From assembly GCA_944384025.1 (NCBI GenBank), contig CALWRS010000004.1:1-34580 (forward strand): a stretch of 34,580 nt of DNA. The letters run 5' to 3'. Below are positions 7,445-16,619 of the stretch, piece by piece (position 1 is the stretch's first letter; each line of letters begins with the position of its first letter). Origin of the DNA: an uncultured Lachnospiraceae bacterium (GTDB taxonomy: Bacteria > Bacillota > Clostridia > Lachnospirales > Lachnospiraceae). Under the pieces are notes generated by a model. It saw only the letters and a list, made by a program, of their open reading frames with translations. It made no database searches and was not told where the DNA came from. The position numbers and the translations under genes are program-made.

Positions 7445-8164
7445 TTATATTTTTTCCCCTGCAATTACGTTTCTCGGATTTTCAAAAAACATCTTTTGCT
7501 GCATTTTGGCTCCAAAAGTTTCGTATATCCACTGAGCGGCTTCCCGCATTCTGGGCGCTCTGCGCCCGGTGCTGTGCGCATCCGTGGCGACAAACTGCAC
7601 CATACCTTTTTTTAAGAGCCGAACGGCCGTTTTTTTCTCTTCCCTGCCAAACACTCCCAGAAGCGACGCAGCGTTTACCTGAAAATAGGCCAGCTCGCTA
7701 ACTTCGCTATCTATGCGCCATCCCTGAAGACAGCGATAACGCTCTGCGTGCGCTAGAATCGGCCACATACCTACACCAATAACCCGGTACAATTCTTTTT
7801 TCATCGACTCCAAAGAGACATCTGGATGAAATTCCACAAGGAGGTATCTGCCATCCGCCATAGGAAGCACTTTTTTTTGATAAATCGCTTCCGTAACGTC
7901 TCCTCTCCCAAGAAAAACTTCGTTTCCCCGGTAAAGCCTCATCTCCGGCAAATACTCCTGCTGCCAACACACTACTTGTTTATAAACAGCATCGTAAACG
8001 TCTCTCTCCGGCATATACACACCCGGGTAGTAATGCGGCGTTGCAATGATTTCCCGAATTCCTTCCCCAAAAGCCATCCGAAGCATCGCCTGCGTATCCG
8101 AAAGCGTTTTTGCTCCGTCGTCCAGTCCAGGAAGCAAATGACAATGCAAATCAATGAAATGCAT
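7445..8164 (-). CDS. cpsB: CpsB/CapC-type tyrosine-protein phosphatase (PHP family)
   Basis: Manganese-dependent phosphatase that dephosphorylates the CpsD kinase. The PHP metal-binding motifs are present: DLHCHLLPGLDDGAK at the N-terminus (H7 and H9), ATPHYYPG, EVFLGRGD, LAHAERY and VATDAHSTGRR near the C-terminus. The 239-residue form from ATG 8164 is chosen because GGGAGGT lies 8 bases upstream; an alternative start at 8209 would add 15 residues that include the ribosome binding site. It leads the cpsB-cpsC-cpsD operon, with a candidate promoter at 8200-8228. Confidence 0.92.
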   Translation of the reverse strand: MHFIDLHCHLLPGLDDGAKTLSDTQAMLRMAFGEGIREIIATPHYYPGVYMPERDVYDAVYKQVVCWQQEYLPEMRLYRGNEVFLGRGDVTEAIYQKKVLPMADGRYLLVEFHPDVSLESMKKELYRVIGVGMWPILAHAERYRCLQGWRIDSEVSELAYFQVNAASLLGVFGREEKKTAVRLLKKGMVQFVATDAHSTGRRAPRMREAAQWIYETFGAKMQQKMFFENPRNVIAGEKI

Positions 8165-8199
8165 GAACGTACCTCCCATTTCTTGTGCATACGTAGGGT

Positions 8200-8228
8200 A
8201 ATTTATCACAGATATATCGGATTTGCAA
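8200..8228 (-). promoter_or_regulatory. Candidate promoter of the cpsBCD operon
   Basis: On the minus strand TTGCAA (8223-8228), 17 bases, then TAAATT (8200-8205), about 35 bases before the cpsB ATG. The -10 is imperfect, so this is a moderate prediction. It lies in the 72-base gap after the MORN protein gene. Confidence 0.4.
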
Positions 8229-8236
8229 TAGCAAAA

Positions 8237-9607
8237 TTATCCAAGAAACTCATCGTTTTCAAACGTTCCCTCGTGAATCTTCCCATTTGCGTATACCATT
8301 CTGCCCTTGCCGTGCCTTTTGTCGTCCTTCCATTCTCCCTCATAAGAAGCCCCGGAACTCCACGTATAGCTGCCAATCCCGTTTCTGCGCCCATCTTGAA
8401 AACTGCCTTCGTAAACTGCGCCGTTGGCGTATGTGTATACGCCAATGCCATCCGGCAGGAGGGATGCATTTACTTCGCCTTCGTAACGATTCCCGCTTTT
8501 ATACAAAAAACTGCGAAACTGCCGAATCGGCGCCGAAGAAACCTTTTTCCCTTCATCCCAAAGCTGCTCTTCCTGCTGTCCGTTTGAGAAAGTCAAAACG
8601 CCTCTTCCTTCTCGCCGGTTTTCACGCCAAAGACCTGTGTACTGATTTCCGTTTGCAAAATAATACGTGCCTTCGCCCGAAAAAACTCCGTTTGCGAACA
8701 TACCTTCGTAGCGATCGCCGTTTTGCAGGAACAAAGTGCCGATTCCGGACTTTTTGCTGTGTTCCCACTGTCCTTCGTAGCGGTTTCCGTTTGCGTACGT
8801 CATAACGCCCTGCCCGTGGCGCTTTCCGTATTGGTAATCTCCTTCATAGACGTCCCCGTTTGGATATGTCATGATTCCTTTTCCATGCCGTTTTCCGTCT
8901 AAAAATTCACCAAGATACCGCTCGCCTCTGGGATAAATTTCTTCCTGTATCTTACTCTGCGGCTCCGAAGAGGGAATATCCTCCTGCGCAATTTCTTCTT
9001 CCTGCGTAGGGGTATCTTCCTGAAAATTCTCCTGTCTTTGCGCAAGAAACGCCTGATTCTGTTCTTCTGTCGGCTTTTCCAGGAAAGCGCACACGCCGTC
9101 TACCCAGTAGCCTTCCTCCGCGTGTCCGTCACGGAAAAACATTTTGCCTTCACCGTTTGGAGCATCCTCGTGCCACTCGCCAATATACTCTCTGCCGTCT
9201 CCAAAATACACGTGCCCGCGAACCAGCTTTCCAGCTTCATAAACGCCGTCGATACTCGTGCCGCCAAGCCGCATTTCCTCTCCGTGTCCCTCGAAGCGGT
9301 CCTGGCTCCACTCGCCGTCGTAATACGCGCCGTTTTTATACGAGAGCTTGCCTGTGCCGTGGCGCATTCCGTTTTTAAAATCGCCCTGATAGCTAAGACG
9401 CGTGTCTGCTTCTTCGTAAGTAAGCTCGCCTTTTCCGTGAGGAATTCCGTTTCTCGTCTGGCCGAAATAACGTCCTTCCGGAAGCAGCAGCTCCACATCC
9501 TGCGGCGGCGCGGAAAGCTGCATATTGATCTTAAAACGGCACTTTACGCAAAGCCCGTCTCCGCCCGCTTTGTTTTCGTTGCACATTACGCATAATTTCT
9601 CTGCCAT
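8237..9607 (-). CDS. MORN-repeat protein with N-terminal zinc ribbon
   Basis: A 456-residue soluble protein. Residues 6-23 hold a CxxC...CxxC knuckle (CVMC and CVKC) likely to bind zinc. The rest is about 14-16 MORN repeats of about 23 residues with the pattern YEGxWxxGKRHGxGxxxYxNG, in two blocks: about residues 45-175 and 225-456, split by a Glu/Gln-rich acidic linker. MORN repeats form extended beta-hairpin sheets; bacterial ones have no settled function. There is no signal peptide. ATG 9607 directly abuts the TAA stop of the upstream lipoprotein, whose last codons contain the GGAGG site, so the two are translationally coupled. Substrate or partner is unknown. Confidence 0.85.
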   Translation of the reverse strand: MAEKLCVMCNENKAGGDGLCVKCRFKINMQLSAPPQDVELLLPEGRYFGQTRNGIPHGKGELTYEEADTRLSYQGDFKNGMRHGTGKLSYKNGAYYDGEWSQDRFEGHGEEMRLGGTSIDGVYEAGKLVRGHVYFGDGREYIGEWHEDAPNGEGKMFFRDGHAEEGYWVDGVCAFLEKPTEEQNQAFLAQRQENFQEDTPTQEEEIAQEDIPSSEPQSKIQEEIYPRGERYLGEFLDGKRHGKGIMTYPNGDVYEGDYQYGKRHGQGVMTYANGNRYEGQWEHSKKSGIGTLFLQNGDRYEGMFANGVFSGEGTYYFANGNQYTGLWRENRREGRGVLTFSNGQQEEQLWDEGKKVSSAPIRQFRSFLYKSGNRYEGEVNASLLPDGIGVYTYANGAVYEGSFQDGRRNGIGSYTWSSGASYEGEWKDDKRHGKGRMVYANGKIHEGTFENDEFLG

Positions 9608-10213
9608 TTACGCACCTCCTGTTGCCGTAGGCGTAGCCGACGGCACTTGCGTCGGCGGAACATAGTCCGCATCCAACTCGTAGGCATCGTATAGGACGCC
9701 ATCGCACACTATAAACGAGAAAACGCCGAAAATCTGAAAATCACAGGTGATTTTTTCTTCTTCACGCGTATACTTTCCTGAGATCCGCTGATTGGAAACA
9801 TTCGTAATGTAAATCTGCCGCGTTACCGTCCCGTCTTCGGAAAATTCCATAACGACTCCGGCATTTCTCTCCTCGTTTCTTACAGTTACCGAAAACTTGT
9901 CCGTTTGCGGAATTTCTCCGTCGTACGCGGTGCGAAGCACGTACTTTTCTAAGAACAGCCGGTGTTCGTATTCGTTTCCGACGTCCGAAACAAACGTAAT
10001 GGTTTCTCCTTTTATCTTATAGGTTCCCCTGTCGCCGCTGGACTGTGTCCCAAGCTCGTAGGTACCGTCTGCGCACAGCTGCAAAACGTTATTGTTTTGT
10101 CCGTCCCACGTGCCAATAAAATAGGTGTCGTTCTCCATTGCCGTCCGGCTGCATCCCGCCAGCAAAAAAACAATGCTCAGCGCCAGGCAGCCAAAGGAAA
10201 GTACGCGCTTCAT
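9608..10213 (-). CDS. Putative lipoprotein, function unknown
   Basis: A 201-residue protein with a type II signal peptide: basic start MKR, hydrophobic stretch, and lipobox LLAGC with the lipidated cysteine at residue 21. The mature part is predicted beta-rich, with two similar blocks: GTYKIKGETITF around residue 65 and GKYTREEEKITC around residue 145, each following a strand that reports on an input (DGTYELG; DGTVTRQIY). This resembles small lipocalin-like or DUF5640-like lipoproteins of Clostridia, but I cannot name the family with certainty. The C-terminus is a Pro/Thr tail. It is coupled to the MORN-repeat gene downstream and starts 17 bases after glyA. Confidence 0.75.
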   Translation of the reverse strand: MKRVLSFGCLALSIVFLLAGCSRTAMENDTYFIGTWDGQNNNVLQLCADGTYELGTQSSGDRGTYKIKGETITFVSDVGNEYEHRLFLEKYVLRTAYDGEIPQTDKFSVTVRNEERNAGVVMEFSEDGTVTRQIYITNVSNQRISGKYTREEEKITCDFQIFGVFSFIVCDGVLYDAYELDADYVPPTQVPSATPTATGGA

Positions 10214-10230
10214 TCTTACCTCACAAATTC

Positions 10231-11475
10231 TTAATCTTCATACAATGGGTATCTGTCCGTTAAGGACTTAACAAGAGACGCTGCCTTCTCCCGGTTTGCC
10301 TGCGGGTCCAAAACAGCAAGGTGAATTGCTTCCGCAATAACGTCCATATCCTCCTGTTTCATTCCGCGCGTCGTAACCGCAGCCGTACCTAAACGGATAC
10401 CGCTTGTAACAAACGCCGATGCCGGATCGTTCGGAATGGTATTTTTGTTACAGGTGATATATACGGAATCCAGAAGTTTTTCCGTCTCTTTTCCGGTAAC
10501 GCCCTTGTTTTGCAAATCCACAAGCATCAAGTGGTTGTCCGTACCGCCGGAAACAAGTTTAAAGCCTCTTTTCATAAGACCGTCTGCAAGCGACTGTGCA
10601 TTCGCTACAACGTTCTTTGCGTATTCGCGGAAGGAAGGCTGAAGCGCTTCCTTAAAGCAAACTGCTTTTGCCGCAATGACATGCATCAGCGGTCCACCCT
10701 GAATTCCCGGAAATACCGCCTTGTTAAATTTATGTTCGTCTGCAAACGCCTGCGAACTAAGAATCATTCCGCCTCTTGGACCGCGAAGCGTTTTATGCGT
10801 CGTAGTAGTTACAACGTGTGCGTAAGGAATCGGGCTTTCGTGCATGCCGCCGGCAACAAGGCCTGCGATATGTGCCATATCGACCATCAAATACGCGCCG
10901 ACGGTATCCGCAATTTCACGGAACCGCTTAAAGTCAATTTTTCTCGCATATGCGCTGGCGCCCGCAATAATCATTTTCGGACGGCACTCCTTGGCAATGC
11001 GCTCTACTTCCTCATAGTCGATGTATCCGTCGTCGTTAACACCGTAAGGCACAATGTTAAAGTAAGTTCCGGAGAAGTTAACCGGGCTTCCGTGTGTCAG
11101 ATGGCCGCCGTGCGCTAAGTTCATTCCCATAACCGTATCGCCGGGTTTTAAAAGCGCAAACTGTACCGCCATATTCGCCTGTGCTCCGGAATGTGGCTGT
11201 ACGTTAACATATTCGCAGCCAAACAGCTCTTTTGCGCGGGCAATCGCAAGATTTTCCGCGATATCTACAAATTCGCAGCCGCCGTAATACCTCTTTGCCG
11301 GATATCCTTCGGCGTACTTGTTTGTAAGCGGGCTGCCCATCGCCGCCATAACTGCCTTGCTGACAAGGTTTTCCGAGGCAATCAGTTCAATGTTTTCGCG
11401 CTGTCTTCCAAGCTCCAGCGTGATGCTCTGTGCAAGTTCTGGGTCAAATGCCTTAACGTCCTCAAATGAATACAT
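10231..11475 (-). CDS. glyA: Serine hydroxymethyltransferase
   Basis: PLP enzyme interconverting serine and glycine while loading tetrahydrofolate with a one-carbon unit. The 414-residue length is standard. Visible motifs: [13 protein letters not shown] near residue 27, [15 protein letters not shown] near 52-65, [10 protein letters not shown] at 92-101, [10 protein letters not shown] at 197-206, and the PLP lysine K228 in [17 protein letters not shown] 11475 has AAGGAG upstream. The gene is 13 bases after degV and 17 before the lipoprotein gene, so it probably shares the promoter at 12436-12464. No glycine riboswitch is seen in front of it. Confidence 0.97.
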   Translation of the reverse strand: MYSFEDVKAFDPELAQSITLELGRQRENIELIASENLVSKAVMAAMGSPLTNKYAEGYPAKRYYGGCEFVDIAENLAIARAKELFGCEYVNVQPHSGAQANMAVQFALLKPGDTVMGMNLAHGGHLTHGSPVNFSGTYFNIVPYGVNDDGYIDYEEVERIAKECRPKMIIAGASAYARKIDFKRFREIADTVGAYLMVDMAHIAGLVAGGMHESPIPYAHVVTTTTHKTLRGPRGGMILSSQAFADEHKFNKAVFPGIQGGPLMHVIAAKAVCFKEALQPSFREYAKNVVANAQSLADGLMKRGFKLVSGGTDNHLMLVDLQNKGVTGKETEKLLDSVYITCNKNTIPNDPASAFVTSGIRLGTAAVTTRGMKQEDMDVIAEAIHLAVLDPQANREKAASLVKSLTDRYPLYED

Positions 11476-11488
11476 TCCTTTTTTCTCC

Positions 11489-12367
11489 TTAAAAGTTATA
11501 GTTTTTCCCTTGATAAACGAGCGCGCACATTCCCATTCCTACGTGCGCCCCGATAATCGGTCCGATTTTGGTAATAAAAACCGTAATCCCCGGGTACTGC
11601 TTTTTAAGCAGCTCGGACAAATACTCGGCAGATTCCGGCGCGTTTGCGTGCGCAATGCCAACCACTGCCGTGCACGGGTCATCTCCTTCCGCCGCAAAGC
11701 GGTTCAAAAGATACCCAAGCGCTTTTTTAGTCCCGCGTTCCTTCGCAACTACAACGAGCTTGCCCTGCGCGTCTACCGAAAGAATCGGCTTGATTTTAAG
11801 CGCGGAACCGACAATTGCTTCCACGGAAGATACCCGTCCGCCCCGCCGCAAGTGATGCAAATCCTCCACCGTAAACCAGTGGCAGATTCTCGTCTTCACG
11901 GCTTCCACATATGCAAGCAGCTCGTCCATATCCGCCCCAGCCAGATATTTTTTCCCGGCCAAATATACAAGCAGTCCCTCGCCAACGGAAGCGCAAAGCG
12001 TGTCCACAACGGCAATACGCCTTTGCGGATACTTTTCCTTCATCTGTCCCGCAATCAGCACGGCGGTGTTAATAGTTCCGCTTAGTCCCGATGAGAAGCA
12101 GAGATAGAGAATATCTTTCCCCTCCTTTAACTCCCGCTCGAAGTATTCGATATAGGTGGCCGGATTAATTTGAGAGGTAACCGCATCCTCCCCTGCCTTT
12201 AGCCGGACGTAAAATTCCTCTAAGGTAATTTCCCTTTCGTCCGGGTAATGCTGATACGCGTTGCTGCCAAGCTGAAAAGCCATAGGCACGGCGCATACCT
12301 GCAATTCTTCCAGCATTTCTTTGCTTAAATCGCAGGTCATGTCGGTCATTAGCGTGTAAGAAGCCAT
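11489..12367 (-). CDS. DegV family fatty acid-binding protein
   Basis: DegV/FakB-type protein of 292 residues that binds a single fatty acid and, in relatives, presents it to the FakA kinase for phosphorylation. The N-terminal TDMTCDL element, the SQINPATY motif near residue 84 and the CFSSGLSGT motif near residue 110 match the family's ligand-carboxylate-binding segments. No kinase gene is nearby, which is common for the several DegV paralogues of Firmicutes. ATG 12367 follows GGAGG by five bases. It is the first gene of the degV-glyA-lipoprotein-MORN run. Confidence 0.93.
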   Translation of the reverse strand: MASYTLMTDMTCDLSKEMLEELQVCAVPMAFQLGSNAYQHYPDEREITLEEFYVRLKAGEDAVTSQINPATYIEYFERELKEGKDILYLCFSSGLSGTINTAVLIAGQMKEKYPQRRIAVVDTLCASVGEGLLVYLAGKKYLAGADMDELLAYVEAVKTRICHWFTVEDLHHLRRGGRVSSVEAIVGSALKIKPILSVDAQGKLVVVAKERGTKKALGYLLNRFAAEGDDPCTAVVGIAHANAPESAEYLSELLKKQYPGITVFITKIGPIIGAHVGMGMCALVYQGKNYNF

Positions 12368-12435
12368 GCGCTCCTCCTTCTGTCCGTTTTATGGATTTCG
12401 GGCACAGCGTCGCCTAGGACGCCACACCGAGACCT

Positions 12436-12464
12436 ATTATAACATAATTTCTTACAAATGGAAA
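12436..12464 (-). promoter_or_regulatory. Promoter of the degV-glyA operon
   Basis: On the minus strand a perfect TATAAT (12436-12441) is preceded by TG one base upstream (extended -10). TTTCCA (12459-12464) stands 17 bases away as a weak -35. It is arranged back-to-back with the promoter at 12479-12507. Confidence 0.6.
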
Positions 12465-12478
12465 CAATTTTCTTTCAG

Positions 12479-12507
12479 TTGCACATTATCTTCCAGACTG
12501 ATAAAAT
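12479..12507 (+). promoter_or_regulatory. Promoter of the dCMP deaminase gene
   Basis: TTGCAC (12479-12484), 17 bases, TAAAAT (12502-12507), about 40 bases before the ATG at 12547. The hexamer match and exact spacing make this a good sigma-A candidate. Confidence 0.65.
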
Positions 12508-12546
12508 AAAGCAGGAATTAAGCCAAAAGAAGGGAGCCATCAAGCC

Positions 12547-13026
12547 ATGAAACGCACCGATTATCTGACTTGGGACGAATATTTTATGGGCGTCGCTATG
12601 ATGTCCGCTATGCGAAGCAAAGATCCAAACACCTCTGTAGGAGCGTGTATTGTCAGCCAGGATAACCGAATTCTTTCGGTCGGCTACAACGGCATGCCGC
12701 GCGGCTGCTCCGACGACGAATATCCTTGGGAACGGGAGGGCGACGAACTGAACACAAAGTATTACTTTGTCTGCCACGCCGAGCTAAACGCTTTGTTAAA
12801 CTATTCCGGCACAGACATGAAAAATGCCCGCTGTTATTCTACGCTGTTTCCCTGCAACGAATGTACAAAAGCGCTGATTCAGGCAGGCATCAGCGAAATC
12901 GTCTATTTAAGCGACAAATACGACCAGACAAAGCCGAACATTGCCGCCAAACGCATGTTTCGCTCCGCTGGCGTAACGATGCGCCAGTTAAAGCCGTCCG
13001 GAAAACATCTGTGCTTTGATCTGTAA
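12547..13026 (+). CDS. comEB: Deoxycytidylate deaminase (ComEB type)
   Basis: Zinc enzyme that deaminates dCMP to dUMP, feeding thymidylate synthesis. The 159-residue protein has the cytidine deaminase signature: CHAEL with H77 and proton-shuttling E79, and PCNEC with C103 and C106 as zinc ligands. DPNTSVGACIV near residue 26 and the YNGMPRGCSDD loop near 47 are typical of dCMP deaminases. GAAGGGAG lies 11 bases before the ATG. It is transcribed alone on the plus strand, divergent from degV, with the ABC transporter gene following after 154 bases that carry a separate -10 element. Confidence 0.95.
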   Translation: MKRTDYLTWDEYFMGVAMMSAMRSKDPNTSVGACIVSQDNRILSVGYNGMPRGCSDDEYPWEREGDELNTKYYFVCHAELNALLNYSGTDMKNARCYSTLFPCNECTKALIQAGISEIVYLSDKYDQTKPNIAAKRMFRSAGVTMRQLKPSGKHLCFDL

Positions 13027-13115
13027 AAGCCGGCCGGCAGCGCAGACACGTGTAAATAATAATTAAAATCTCATTAATTTTTCGGCAACCGCTTTTATTT
13101 TTGCGTCTTCGATGG

Positions 13116-13121
13116 TACAAT
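13116..13121 (+). promoter_or_regulatory. Extended -10 element before the ABC transporter gene
   Basis: TGG-TACAAT, with TACAAT at 13116-13121, is an extended -10. No good -35 is seen at 16-18 bases. It lies about 60 bases before the ATG at 13181. Confidence 0.4.
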
Positions 13122-13180
13122 CAGAGCAATCGTACATTCTCTAGGAATGCAACTTTTCTCATCGGAGGAACAAAAAGAAG

Positions 13181-15856
13181 ATGCTTGAACTAAAAGACAT
13201 TACAAAAGACTACCCGGTCGGCGACGACGTCGTTCACGCGCTGCGGGGAGTTACGCTGTCTTTTCGCGAGAACGAGTTCGTATCTGTTCTCGGCCCGTCC
13301 GGCTGCGGAAAAACAACGCTTCTTAACATTATTGGCGGCCTTGATCAGTACACAAGCGGGGATCTGATCATTAATCAGCGCTCCACAAAGCAATTTAACC
13401 AGCACGACTGGGATGCGTATCGGAACCATTCGATCGGTTTTGTTTTCCAATCGTATAACCTGATCCCGCATCAAACCGTTCTTAGAAACGTAGAGCTTGC
13501 GCTTACGCTTTCGGGCGTTTCCAAAGCCGAACGAAAAAAACGCGCAATAGAAGCTCTGGAAAACGTAGGGCTTGGCGATCAACTTTACAAAAAACCCAAT
13601 CAAATGTCCGGAGGCCAGATGCAGCGCGTTGCCATTGCCAGAGCATTGGTGAACGATCCGGACATTCTGCTTGCCGACGAACCGACCGGCGCTCTAGATA
13701 CCGGAAACAGCGTCCAGATTATGGAGCTTTTGCGGGAAGTTTCCAAGAAAAAGCTTGTAATTATGGTTACGCATAACCCGGATCTTGCCGAACAGTATTC
13801 TACTCGAATTATTCGCCTGCTGGATGGCAAAATCACGGACGATACCCTTCCTTACCAGCCGGAGACGCCTACAGAGCCGGAAGTTGTCTTAAGCAAGAAA
13901 GAGGCAAAAAAACAGCATACTTCCATGTCGTTTTTCACGGCGCTCTCGCTCTCGCTTAACAACCTGATGACCAAAAAGGGACGGACGTTTTTGACTGCTT
14001 TTGCCGGAAGCATCGGCATTATCGGAATCGCTTTGATCCTCTCTTTAAGCAACGGCGTACAAGACTATATTGACCGCGTACAGGAAGAGACGCTCTCTAC
14101 GTACCCGATTACGATTGAAAGTCAGACAATCGATATGAGCGTCTTGTTAGGCGCGATGATGGGCATGTTGCCGGATGAGCAGCAGGAACATGACATGGAG
14201 AACGTCTACTCTGTCAACATTATGACGGACATGTTTAACACTCTGCTCTCCGAAGTGAAAATTAACGATCTGAAATCCTTTAAGGAATTTCTTGACGGCA
14301 GCCAGATTGCGCAAGATGCTACAACCGACATCAAATACACTTACAACATTAACCTAAACGTCTACAAAAGCGACACAAAAGACGGGATTGTTCAAGTAAA
14401 TCCGAGCACAATGCTGCAAAGCATGTGGACAGCTATGGGCATGTCCGAAGAAACCGCCGGTGAAGCTGCATCCCTCTCTTCCATGGCCGGAGGGACGAAC
14501 GCATTAAACGTCTGGACAGAGCTGTTAGACAACGATGAGCTTCTTGATTCTCAATACGAAATCGTTGCCGGAAAATGGCCAAGTGCCGCAAACGAAGTCG
14601 TTTTAATTGTTACGGAAGACAACGAAATTACCGACTATGCGCTTTATGCGCTTGGTCTAAAAAGCCAGGAAGAGCTGGAAACGCTCTTTAAAAATATGAT
14701 GGTGCCCGGCGCTTCGTTTGAGAGCAAGCAGGAAAAGTATACCTACGAAGACTTGCTGAATCTTTCCTACACGCTGGTTCTTCCTGCCGACTATTACTCT
14801 TACAACGAGCTGACGCACACCTGGGAAGATATGAGCAAAAACACGGCGTATATGAGCGAATTGCTAAGCGACCGCGACCGCTCTTTGCTGCTTGACGTTG
14901 TCGGCATTATCCGCCCAAGAGAAGACGCAGTGGCTGCTTCCGCAAACGGAACGATCGGCTATACGCACAAACTTACCGAATACGTTATCGAAGAAACCGC
15001 AAATCGGGAAATTGTAAAGCAACAGCTTGCCGCGCCGGAAACGGACGTATTTACCGGTCTTGCATTCGAAACGGGCGACTCTGGACTTACGATGGAGGAA
15101 ATGCAGGCATACATCGCAGCTCTTTCTGCGGAAGAACAAGCGCAGCTTATGCAAATGATGCAGGCGGCCGCAGGCAAGGAAGACCTTTCGGACGAAGAAA
15201 TGCTTGCGCTTTTTAATACCTACTACAAGCCCGAAGAAACGAACAACACTTACGACATGAATATCCTAAAGCTTGGATATGCAGACCTTCTGGTTCCTTA
15301 TTCCATCAGCATTTATCCAAAGGATTTTGAGTCGAAAGATCAGATTGTACAATTGATCAAGGATTACAACGAAGCCCACGAAGAGGAATCGCAAATCGAA
15401 TATACCGATTATATCGAGCTTCTGATGTCCTCTGTAAGCACGATTATTAACGCAATCACTTATATTCTGACTGCGTTTGTCGCAATTTCGCTTGTCGTAT
15501 CCTCGATTATGATTGGTATCATTACCTATATCTCCGTTTTGGAGCGGACAAAAGAAATTGGTATCTTGCGTGCGATTGGCGCATCCAAGCGCGACATAAG
15601 TCGCGTCTTTAACGCAGAGACAATGATTATTGGATTCGCCGCCGGTCTGCTTGGAATTAGCGTTACAGTGCTGCTTGACATCCCGATTAACATTGTTATC
15701 AAGCGCCTGACCGACATCTCCAACGTAGCGGCGCTGCCGGTAATCCCCGCCATTATTCTGATTATTATCAGCGTTCTTTTGACACTTATTGGCGGTCTGA
15801 TTCCTGCGAAACTTGCGGCTAAGAAGGATCCCGTTGCAGCGCTGCGAAGTGAGTAG
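13181..15856 (+). CDS. Fused ABC transporter ATPase-FtsX permease (MacB-like)
   Basis: An 891-residue single-chain half transporter. Residues 1-220 are an ATPase of the LolD/MacB class: Walker A GPSGCGKTT (38-46), signature MSGGQMQRVAIARAL (142-156), Walker B ILLADEPTGALD (162-173) and switch histidine in MVTHNPDL. A first membrane segment follows at about 266-288, then an external domain of about 470 residues rich in acidic residues, and three C-terminal membrane segments from about residue 755 on with the FtsX-family ERTKEIGILRAIGASKRDI loop. This mechanotransmission type does not pass substrate through the membrane; it usually exports peptides or lipoproteins or responds to antimicrobial peptides. 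No two-component system is adjacent. GGAGG lies 12 bases before the ATG. It ends immediately before the repeat array. Confidence 0.93.
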   Translation: MLELKDITKDYPVGDDVVHALRGVTLSFRENEFVSVLGPSGCGKTTLLNIIGGLDQYTSGDLIINQRSTKQFNQHDWDAYRNHSIGFVFQSYNLIPHQTVLRNVELALTLSGVSKAERKKRAIEALENVGLGDQLYKKPNQMSGGQMQRVAIARALVNDPDILLADEPTGALDTGNSVQIMELLREVSKKKLVIMVTHNPDLAEQYSTRIIRLLDGKITDDTLPYQPETPTEPEVVLSKKEAKKQHTSMSFFTALSLSLNNLMTKKGRTFLTAFAGSIGIIGIALILSLSNGVQDYIDRVQEETLSTYPITIESQTIDMSVLLGAMMGMLPDEQQEHDMENVYSVNIMTDMFNTLLSEVKINDLKSFKEFLDGSQIAQDATTDIKYTYNINLNVYKSDTKDGIVQVNPSTMLQSMWTAMGMSEETAGEAASLSSMAGGTNALNVWTELLDNDELLDSQYEIVAGKWPSAANEVVLIVTEDNEITDYALYALGLKSQEELETLFKNMMVPGASFESKQEKYTYEDLLNLSYTLVLPADYYSYNELTHTWEDMSKNTAYMSELLSDRDRSLLLDVVGIIRPREDAVAASANGTIGYTHKLTEYVIEETANREIVKQQLAAPETDVFTGLAFETGDSGLTMEEMQAYIAALSAEEQAQLMQMMQAAAGKEDLSDEEMLALFNTYYKPEETNNTYDMNILKLGYADLLVPYSISIYPKDFESKDQIVQLIKDYNEAHEEESQIEYTDYIELLMSSVSTIINAITYILTAFVAISLVVSSIMIGIITYISVLERTKEIGILRAIGASKRDISRVFNAETMIIGFAAGLLGISVTVLLDIPINIVIKRLTDISNVAALPVIPAIILIIISVLLTLIGGLIPAKLAAKKDPVAALRSE

Positions 15857-15965
15857 GGGAAAAAAGGCAAACCCCGCTGGGCAGGGATGGACAAAAATAG
15901 CAAACCCGCTGAGGCAATGGATGGACAAAAATAGCAAACCCGCTGAGGCAATGGACGGACAAAAA

Positions 15966-16012
15966 AGCAACCCCTGAATGTAGAGGAATACATTCAGGGG
16001 GTTGCTTTTTTT
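15966..16012 (+). terminator. Terminator hairpin copy 1 (ABC transporter 3' end)
   Basis: AGCAACCCCTGAATGTA pairs with TACATTCAGGGGGTTGCT around a GAGGAA loop, with one unpaired G. It is flanked by an A tract before and seven T after, so it can terminate transcription in both directions. It lies 110 bases after the transporter stop. Confidence 0.85.
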
Positions 16013-16130
16013 GCCTTGCTGCGGCGGGGGCTTTTGCCTACTACTGCAGGGGAGGGCTTTTGCTTTGCGACTACTGTGGCGGCGGGGTTTTTTGCCTTGC
16101 GCCTACTGCGGCAGAGGGCTTTTTCTTACT

Positions 16131-16320
16131 GCCTCGGGTGAAGTGGTAAACTAAAACTGGACACCATAAGACAATGGATGGGCAAAAAAAGCAAACCCCG
16201 CTGAGGCAATGGATGGGCAAAAAAGCATCTCCCTGCGACAATGGATGGACAAAAAGCAAACCCGCTGAGGCAATGGATGGACAAAAAAGCAACCCCTGAA
16301 TGTAGAGGAATACATTCAGG
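16131..16320 (+). repeat. Long direct repeat, copy A
   Basis: About 190 bases beginning GCCTCGGGTGAAGTGG and ending in the right arm of hairpin copy 2. I see no difference from the copy at 16416-16605 by eye. The offset between the two is 285 bases, which points to recent tandem duplication or ongoing homogenisation. Confidence 0.8.
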
Positions 16321-16333
16321 GATTGCTTTTTTT
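16288..16333 (+). terminator. Terminator hairpin copy 2
   Basis: Same hairpin as copy 1 but the right arm reads CAGGGATTGC instead of CAGGGGGTTGC, giving one C-A mismatch and losing the bulge. The T tract is kept. Confidence 0.75.
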
Positions 16334-16415
16334 GCCTTGCTGCGGCGGGGGGCTTTTGCCTTGCGCTTACTGCGACAGGTTTTTACCCCTACTGCGGCAG
16401 GGGCTTTTTCTTACT

Positions 16416-16605
16416 GCCTCGGGTGAAGTGGTAAACTAAAACTGGACACCATAAGACAATGGATGGGCAAAAAAAGCAAACCCCGCTGAGGCAATGGATG
16501 GGCAAAAAAGCATCTCCCTGCGACAATGGATGGACAAAAAGCAAACCCGCTGAGGCAATGGATGGACAAAAAAGCAACCCCTGAATGTAGAGGAATACAT
16601 TCAGG
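16416..16605 (+). repeat. Long direct repeat, copy B
   Basis: Second copy of the 190-base segment at 16131-16320. Its following T-rich part (16617-16757) is a mosaic: the left portion matches the segment after hairpin 1 and the right portion matches the segment after hairpin 2. A 57-base insertion relative to the latter makes the next interval 342 bases. Confidence 0.8.
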
Positions 16606-16619
16606 GGGTTGCTTTTTTT
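16573..16619 (+). terminator. Terminator hairpin copy 3
   Basis: Matches copy 1 in stem, bulge, loop and T tract, 285 bases after copy 2. Confidence 0.8.

Noticed and set aside
12547-13026. Toxin or antiphage deaminase interpretation for the dCMP deaminase
   Set aside because: Length, motifs and housekeeping context match normal ComEB-type dCMP deaminase; no extra domain is present.
16071-16577. Open reading frames on both strands inside the repeat array (such as 16071-16292 minus, 16241-16426 plus, 16389-16577 minus)
   Set aside because: Their repeated peptide patterns follow the DNA repeat period, they lack ribosome binding sites, and the same peptides recur in other frames and on copies. 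They are products of the repeats.
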